Notes under the pieces: generated by a model
The model's database searches: none
What the model was told of the DNA's origin: nothing
What the model saw: the letters and a program-made list of their open reading frames with translations, nothing else
Position numbers and translations under genes: made by a program
From: Erythroxylum novogranatense
Lineage: Eukaryota; Streptophyta; Magnoliopsida; Malpighiales; Erythroxylaceae
DNA length: 64,000 nucleotides
Direction: 5' to 3'
Assembly: GCA_029891385.1 (NCBI GenBank)
Contig: CM057231.1
Coordinates: 69,022,990-69,086,989, forward strand
Shown here: positions 57,355-64,000 of the stretch, one piece after another
How positions within the stretch are numbered: the first letter of the stretch is position 1
How the letters are laid out: each line of letters opens with the position of its first letter

Positions 57355-60300
57355 TGTTGGATCCCGTATTCGGAACCCAACTACGTATACATAACGGAAA
57401 CCGAAGCAAACGGAAACGAAGGAAAAGGAAACAAATAGCGGAAGCCGAATCGAATAGAACTGGCCAATCCGTCTCGAAATATCGAATCGGAAAAAAAAAT
57501 GCGGAAGCGAACAAATCCGAAAGTAGCGAAGCGGAAGCAAATGCAAGCGGATCAAACGAACAGATTCAATCGAATATAGCGAAGCGAAATAATCGAATAC
57601 GAATCACAAAGAGGAACGAATAAGCGAAAGCGGGATCGAATCGAATGCAAATCGAATTCGGATAGAAAACTAAGCAAGCAAACAAATCAATGTAAACTGA
57701 AACACTTTCCGACATCCGTGAATAAGCAAAGAACAGGAAACAGAATCGCGTTGGGAATTCTAAGACGTTCCAAAATCCGTTATGATTTTTTTTTCTTTTC
57801 TTATTCTCATTCCTTATTCATTTCTTCTCTTACTCAAACACATTTAAAACATAACCAATGCATCCAATTTCCAAAATTACACTTTTATCCCAAATCTTAT
57901 CGAAAATTCGGCAGCATAACGGCTGCCTTTATCTAACCCAAAAATTCCGCAAAGGCGTAAATACATACATAACTCAACAGACCTCAGAATCATCGGACAC
58001 TCCCGTCCGGAATCCCAACACCAGCAGAAACACAAACCTAAAACTAATACTTCCATAATTCTCAAATCAATAAATACCAAACTCATAATTCAACTCATTT
58101 CCAAATTCATACATATATATTCCCAAATCAACCATACAATATGTTCTCAAATTCTCCATAATTTCCTATACAAATTTCACAGTCATTCACAATACTTAAC
58201 TTTATACACAAATACACTTTTCCAAATTTATCTAAAGTCATAAACATATTCATACACAAGATTCAAATTTCTCAAAACCAACGATTCAAATGTCGAACGG
58301 CGTCTTGACATACGTCTTCACATTCTTTCATCCGATCTCCGTCGAAACACGGAGATGGGGATGAAAGGGGAGTAGCTCAGCTCGTGGATAACACATTTAT
58401 AAACCGATAAATAAGCGAAATCATTTTTAATAATCTTTTTGCCAAAAAGTGAATTTTTTTTCAAACTTTATAATTTTCAAACAATTTCCTCAAACCCATT
58501 TTTTCATATTTTCAAACTCTTCATAATAATCTCACTTTTCTCATTTTCAAAACTTCTTGAATTTTCATAAATATGAATGCGAACACATAAACAAATCAAA
58601 ACATATTACACATCGTAATGGTGCAGCTGAGTCCAAGCAGAGCGTCTTGCATAGCCATAAGCGGTCTGTCGATCGTGAAACGAAACGTCTTACACTTTCC
58701 CGCATTGCGGTCCAATGTAGCCGTGAAGGAGTCCGAAATCGAGCTCCGTGCCCTTAGCAAAGCAGCTGGAAGGCTATACACATAGAGACAACGCCGACTC
58801 ACCAAGGGACCTACCACACCCACATAACACATTCCTGGCGAAAATCAAATTGCCCAAGGCACAATTTGAAATCTTGATATTTTCACACATTCACATAATA
58901 CATACAATTAAATCACTCAATCAATCAATCAATAACTTCAAAGACTTTACATAATTTAGCAATGCATACATAACAAAATGAACTTTCGAAATTTCTATTT
59001 TCTTTTCAAACATAATTGAACTTGTAATAATTTTTCCAAATCCTTTGAAATCACAATTTCAAACATTAACCAACCTTTCTTTTCAAACACTTACTAAAAC
59101 AATAATGTATCAAAAATCCAAAATTTTGCTTTCTTCAATTTTTGAAAATTGCTTTCTTTAATTTTTCAAAAATTGCATAATGCTCACAAATCAAAATATA
59201 AATATGCTACCCACCTCGAATTATTGCCGGAAACTTGATTTCAAGCTCCAATTGATCCTTGCTTCTTTCCTTCTTTCCAAAATACCAAAACCTAAACCAT
59301 AATCATCCAAATTTCACATCAGAAAATACTTAATTTTCACAATCAACTTAGGAATTCACCAATTCCATTTACATTCAAGCTATTTCAATCTCCAATTTTG
59401 AAAATCCCCAATTTTCAAAATTGGCCTAAACCAATACACCCAAATTCAATCTCATAAAACATAATTTCTTCAAAATTAATCTCACAATTCCTCAATTCAC
59501 ATTAATTCCAAACTATTTAAATCCTCAATTTCAAAAATCCCCAAATCTTAAAATTGGCCTAAACCAATTTATCCAAATTCAATACCATAAAATACCAATT
59601 CTTAAAAATTGATTTCATATATCATCAATTCATCATATTTCCTATAATTCTACACCAAAATTCTTCATCATAAAATTTAGCCTAAACCTTAATCAATTTT
59701 TCATCCAAAATTAAACCCAACCTAAAGCATATTCATCAAAATTAATTTCATAAATCATAAACCCATCTTATATGCCATAATTCTAAGCCGAAAATTAATC
59801 AAAATCTCAAAGTAGAAAAATTTCTCTTACCTCTTTCTCTTCCAAATTGAATTTTCCTAGCTTGAAAGGAAGCTCTCATGCTCCTCTACCTTTTCTCTCT
59901 TGGAACCATCCCAAAATCCTTAAGAAAACAAGTAGAAAATCAAAACTAAACTTCTCCTCTTCTTTCTCCATCTGAACTCTTCTCCATTCTTCTTCTCTTT
60001 CTTATTTTCTTTCTCTTCTTCTGTAATTCCAGACTTCTCCAGCCCATTCGTGGCTTTTAAATAAGCCAAAACGACACTCCTCAAGTGTGTTTCATTAATT
60101 GATGGTCAAATGACCAAATTGCCCTCCATTCAAAACTTAAAGTTAAGCTTACTTGCGGTTCTGATTCGCACTATTAAATTGAAGAATTTGTCCAAACTTC
60201 CTTCTCAAGAAATGTTCCTCTCACTCATACGAATCCAACGCCACTGACCGCGCTCAATTCCGAGCACCACATCAAAAGTTATGCGCGAAACGGTCCGGAA

Positions 60301-60889
60301 AAATCCATATTCTAACACATTTCTTATGTACGATTATTTCCGTCCAAAAATTCACTTTCTTAATCTCAGAATTGAGACTCGATGTCTTCATAACAATTGT
60401 AGCCTTATGTCTCTAGTTTAATTCAAAATAAGAATCTCCTCATTTCGATTCCCAGATCAAAAGTTATGCTCAAATCACTCACAGGTGTTCTCAATCCAAA
60501 AATTAAACCCTAATCCGAACTTAAATTCAAAAATTAAAAGTCCTAAGGGCAAAATTGACATTTCATGTCTTCATATGATTTGTAGCCCTTTGTCTTATCT
60601 TTATTTCGCCTCAAGAATCGCTTCAATCGGATCTCTACAGATCCCGAATTTCACAAAACACTGAATCATGCTCGGAAAATTTCCCGACTCCCTTTGATTA
60701 AATTAATCACCATTAATTTAATCTCAAAAGTTCTAAATTTCTTATAAAATGAAATTCAATGTCTTAGGAATCCAACGCAAAAGAATCAACTCAATCGGAT
60801 GTCGGACGGAAAAGATATAAGCAAAATAGTGAACAAAGGTCGGATTAAAACAAAGAAATCAAAAATTTAAGAAACAAAAGCAGCGTCGT

Positions 60890-61090
60890 ATGCAGACGGA
60901 CGCCTAACTCATGAGGGCGCCGCCGTCATGAGGCGAGACGCTCGCTAGCTAGGCGGCGTCGCCTAGCGAGAGCGCACAGCTCATGAGGCGAGCCTTGCCC
61001 TCGCGAGGGCGCCTTAACCCGCCTCGCCATGGCGCCGCCTAGCGAGGCGCGATGAGGGCGCTTCAGGCGAGCCGTCGCCTAGCGAGGCGC
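60890..61090. repeat. GC-rich island of GCCTAGCGAGGCG/CTCATGAGGCGAG motifs
   Basis: About 200 bp of high GC content with many overlapping palindromes inside an AT-rich LTR. A related block is in the 54023-55171 insertion. Confidence 0.75.
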
Positions 61091-61730
61091 TAAAACTTTT
61101 TTCTTTTTTTTTTTTGACTAAACTTCCAAAATTCATAACTTTTAATCCGAACTCCGATTTTGACAAACTTAGTCTTTATAGAAAGCTTGAGAGAAGCTCT
61201 AAATCTTCCGAAGAACATAAAACTCAATTCAACTCCTACGGAGTCCATTTTCCGGTCAAAGATACTATTCTCTATACACGCTTGCAAAATCATAACTTAA
61301 TTTTCCGAGATCGAAAAATTGCATATTTTATATCGAAATAAAGATCAAAACAAATCCTTCAATTTTCATGAAGAACATCAAAGCTCAATTAACCTCTAAC
61401 TCGGTTAATTTCTCGATCAAAGTTCCAACCAATATAAAAGTCAAACCCGATCAAACATAAACCTTGATGATCATAACTTTCACTCCGATATCGAAAAATT
61501 ACAAACTTTATGTCCACAAAATCTCTTAACATAACCTACAAGTTTCATGTAGATCATTTTATCAAATTTTGCCTCGATCATAAGTCAACCTTCAAAGGCC
61601 GGAAAGTCAACTATTACACAATTTTTCATATTTTCATACTTTCTCTTTTATTTCATGATCTTCAACTTAATTTCAATCAACTCATCCACTTGATCATAGT
61701 CAAATTGTCACTCAAGGTCGGGGTCCAACA

Positions 61731-61748
61731 TTTCTCCCCTCTTAAAAG
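61731..61748 (-). promoter_or_regulatory. Polypurine tract
   Basis: Minus-strand CTTTTAAGAGGGGAGAAA directly precedes the TGTTGG start of the 3' LTR. Confidence 0.88.
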
Positions 61749-62349
61749 AATTTCGTCCTCGAAATTCATATTTACTTAACTCCAAGTAACTCATTCTTGC
61801 ATAAATTTCTTTCTATACAAAGATCATCAAGCACTTTCTTACTAATTTCTTTCCACAACTCATAATCAATTACTTTTTCATCAAATTTACTCATCATACA
61901 TATTCTCAATCTCTTCACAATTTTCACTTCCTTAAACCATATACCACTCATATCATATCAAAACACTATATCTATAACTCATTATTTCTTCATATATGGG
62001 CACAAATTAATGGTCCATTTCTTAAGGAACCCTAATATGGTTCAATCATCATTATGCCATCATTCTTTCATCTATATCAATTCATCACAATTTTCTCAAG
62101 AAGTTCTAATCTTAAGTTCCTCAACACATTCCGAAAATCAAACATATTCTTAACACTCAAATCAAACCAATCATTTGAATTCATCAAATAGTCATACATA
62201 TCAATTTGCAAATTCCTAAAGGCAATCATACTTCTTTCATCAAAATCAAATGATCACTTAGCACATTCTCACAAATTCACTCTTATCTTTACAAACTCGT
62301 ATCAATGCCTTATTCATATTCATACGCCCAAGTAAGATCATATTACTGG

Positions 62350-62361
62350 GCTCTGATACCA
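62350..62361 (-). promoter_or_regulatory. Active-position primer-binding site (tRNA-Met)
   Basis: Minus-strand TGGTATCAGAGC, a perfect tRNA-Met complement, four bases after the 5' LTR end at 62366. Confidence 0.92.
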
Positions 62362-62365
62362 TAAA

Positions 62366-64000
62366 TGTTGAGACCCGATCCGGGAACCGGATCCCAACCG
62401 AACCAACTTGACACTTTCACTTTATGCTCTGATACCATAAATGTTGGATCCCGATTCTAACCCAACTACGTATACATAACGGAAACCGGCAAACGGAAAC
62501 GAAGGAAACGAAACAAATAATGAAGCGAATCGAATAGAACTGGCCAATCCGTCTCGAAATATCGAATCGGAAAAAAAAATGCGGAAGCGAACAAATCCGA
62601 AAGTAGCGAAGCGGAAGCAAATGCAAGCGGATCAAACGAACAGATTCAATCGAATATAGCGAAGCGAAATAATCGAATACGAATCACAAAGCGGAGCGAA
62701 TAAGCGAAAGGATCGAATCGAATGCAAATCGAATTCGATAGAAAACTAAGCAAGCAAACAAATCAATGTAAACTGAAACACTTTCCGACATCCGTGAATA
62801 AGCAAAGAACAGGAAATAGAATCGCGTTGGGAATTCTAAGACGTTCCAAAATCCGTTATGATTTTTTTTCTTTTCTTATTCTCATTCCTTATTCATTTCT
62901 TCTCTTACTCAAACACATTTAAAACATAACCAATGCATCCAATTTCCAAAATTACACTTTTATCCCAAATCTTATCGAAAATTGAAAAATAACGGCCGCT
63001 TTATCCTAACTCCAAAATTCTGCAAAGCGCGTAATACACTTCTATAACTCAATGCACCTCGTAATCATCGGACACTCCCGTCCTAATCCCAACACCAGCA
63101 GAAACACAAACCTAAAACTAATACTTCCATAATTCTCAAATCAATAAATACCAAACTCATAATTCAACTCATTTCCAAATTCATACATATATATTCCCAA
63201 ATCAACCATACAATATGTTCTCAAATTCTCCATAATTTCCTATACAAATTTCACAAATATTCACAATACTTAACTTTATACACAAATACACTTTTCCAAA
63301 TTTATCTAAAGTCATAAACATATTCATACACAAGATTCAAATTTCAAAACCAACGATTCAAATGTCGAAATCGACGCCTTGACATACGTCTTCACATTCT
63401 TTCATCCGATCTCCGCTCGAAACCCGGAGATGGGGATGAAAGGGGGTGAGCTCAAGCTCGTGGATAACACATTTATAAACCGATAAATAAGTCAAATCAT
63501 TTTAATAATCTTTTGCCAAAAGGGCTAATTTTTTTTCAAACTTTATAATTTTTCAAACAATTTCCTCAAACCCATTTTTTTCATATTTTCAAACTCTTCA
63601 TAATAATCTCACTTTTCTCATTTTTCAAAACTTCTTGAATTTTTCATAAATATGAATGCGAACACATAAACAAATCAAAACATATTACACATCGAATGGT
63701 CAGCTAGTCCAAGCAGACGTCTTCGCATAGCCTCAGATAATGCGGTCTGCAGGATCGTGAATCGAACGTATTACACTTTCCCATTGCGGTCCAAGTAGCC
63801 GTGAAGGAGTCCGAATCGAGTCTCCGTGCCACTAGTGGGCAGCCTGGAGAAGGCTATACACATAGAGACAACGCTGACTCACCAAGGGACCTACCACACC
63901 CACATAACACATTCACAAGCGAAAATCAAATTGCCCGAAGGCACAAATTTCGAAATCTTGATATTTTTCACACATTCACATAATACATACAATTAAATCA
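62366..64000 (-). repeat. 5' LTR of the large non-autonomous element, 3' part
   Basis: Matches 57279-58910 with offset 5087 at the start. It contains the same fossil primer site at 62426-62437. It runs off the window. Long AT-rich stretches are identical to the other LTR, while CG-rich stretches differ by many small indels. Confidence 0.88.

Larger units (their letters stand above)
57279..61730 (-). repeat. 3' LTR of the large non-autonomous element
   Basis: Minus-strand start is TGTTGGACCCCGACCTTGAG (61730) and the end is GGATCGGGTCCCAACA (57279). It is highly similar to 62366-64000 over the overlapping part. No protein-coding frame is supported; it is AT-rich apart from the GC island at 60890-61090. 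Confidence 0.85.
61731..62365 (-). other. Internal region of the large non-autonomous element
   Basis: 635 bp, AT-rich, no coding frame. The minus-strand left end is the primer site (62350-62361) and the right end the polypurine tract (61731-61748). Confidence 0.8.
57279..64000 (-). mobile_element. Large non-autonomous LTR retrotransposon (LARD-like), continues past window
   Basis: On the minus strand: 5' LTR (from beyond 64000 to 62366), primer site, a 635-bp internal region without coding capacity, polypurine tract, then a 4452-bp 3' LTR ending at 57279 inside a Tekay-like LTR. The internal 3' end contains TTTCGAGGACGAAATTC followed by TTTTAAGAGGGGAGAAA, a signature of Tekay/Del gypsy elements, so proteins from that lineage probably moved it. 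The target duplication would be GTATT (57274-57278); the partner is outside the window. Confidence 0.82.

Noticed and set aside
60890..61090. Gene-associated CpG island
   Set aside because: It lies inside an LTR with no nearby gene start, and related blocks recur in other LTR copies.

Overview
This window looks like gene-poor, transposon-dense plant nuclear DNA, probably from a dicot. The supporting features are Athila, Tekay/Del-type and SIRE/Maximus-type LTR retrotransposons with plant primer-binding sites (tRNA-Asp and tRNA-Met), a PIF/Harbinger DNA transposon, and one intron-containing plant gene. CGTCGCGACGTGC-rich motifs inside some LTRs recall cucurbit repeats, but that is a weak hint and the species is not established.

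Layout. 1-393 is a partial copy of the last exon and 3' flank of the gene at 27191-32393. 394-about 3200 is a decayed Athila-like element on the minus strand. 4768-25857 is a PIF/Harbinger element (minus strand: transposase plus Myb/SANT-like protein). Its transposase intron holds a complete Athila element (5715-21160, plus strand, LTRs of 1451 and 1400 bp). The Athila gag gene in turn holds a 6034-bp solo-LTR-type insertion (7711-13744) flanked by AAAAG. 27191-32393 (minus) is the only apparently intact gene: eight phase-0 exons coding for 573 residues of a Ser/Arg-rich, coiled-coil plant protein of unknown function. 32394-35076 is AT-rich spacer. 35077-44420 is a SIRE/Maximus-type Copia element with an AATAT target duplication and a third reading frame after pol. 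44421-46447 is spacer. 46448-64000 is a nest at least four levels deep: a Tekay-like LTR, split by a Tekay-type element (from 48018). That element's integrase is hit by a 1149-bp LTR-ended insertion (54023-55171, GTTTG duplication) and by a second Tekay-like LTR (from 55629). The second LTR is split by a large non-autonomous element on the minus strand (57279 past 64000), with 4.45-kb LTRs around only 635 bp of internal sequence.

All transposon coding regions carry stops or frameshifts, so none looks autonomous now. The most unusual signals are (1) LTRs that contain a fossil primer-binding site, showing that the LTR boundary moved; (2) tRNA-like, box A/box B-bearing units of about 200 bp whose 3' ends coincide with LTR-type termini, joined tail-to-tail through a palindrome at two separate loci; and (3) LTR pairs that are near-identical in AT-rich stretches but differ by many small indels in CG-rich stretches, which may be a methylation-related sequencing artefact.

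Exon boundaries, element edges and target duplications were read by eye. Family assignments rest on recognised motifs, without a database search.
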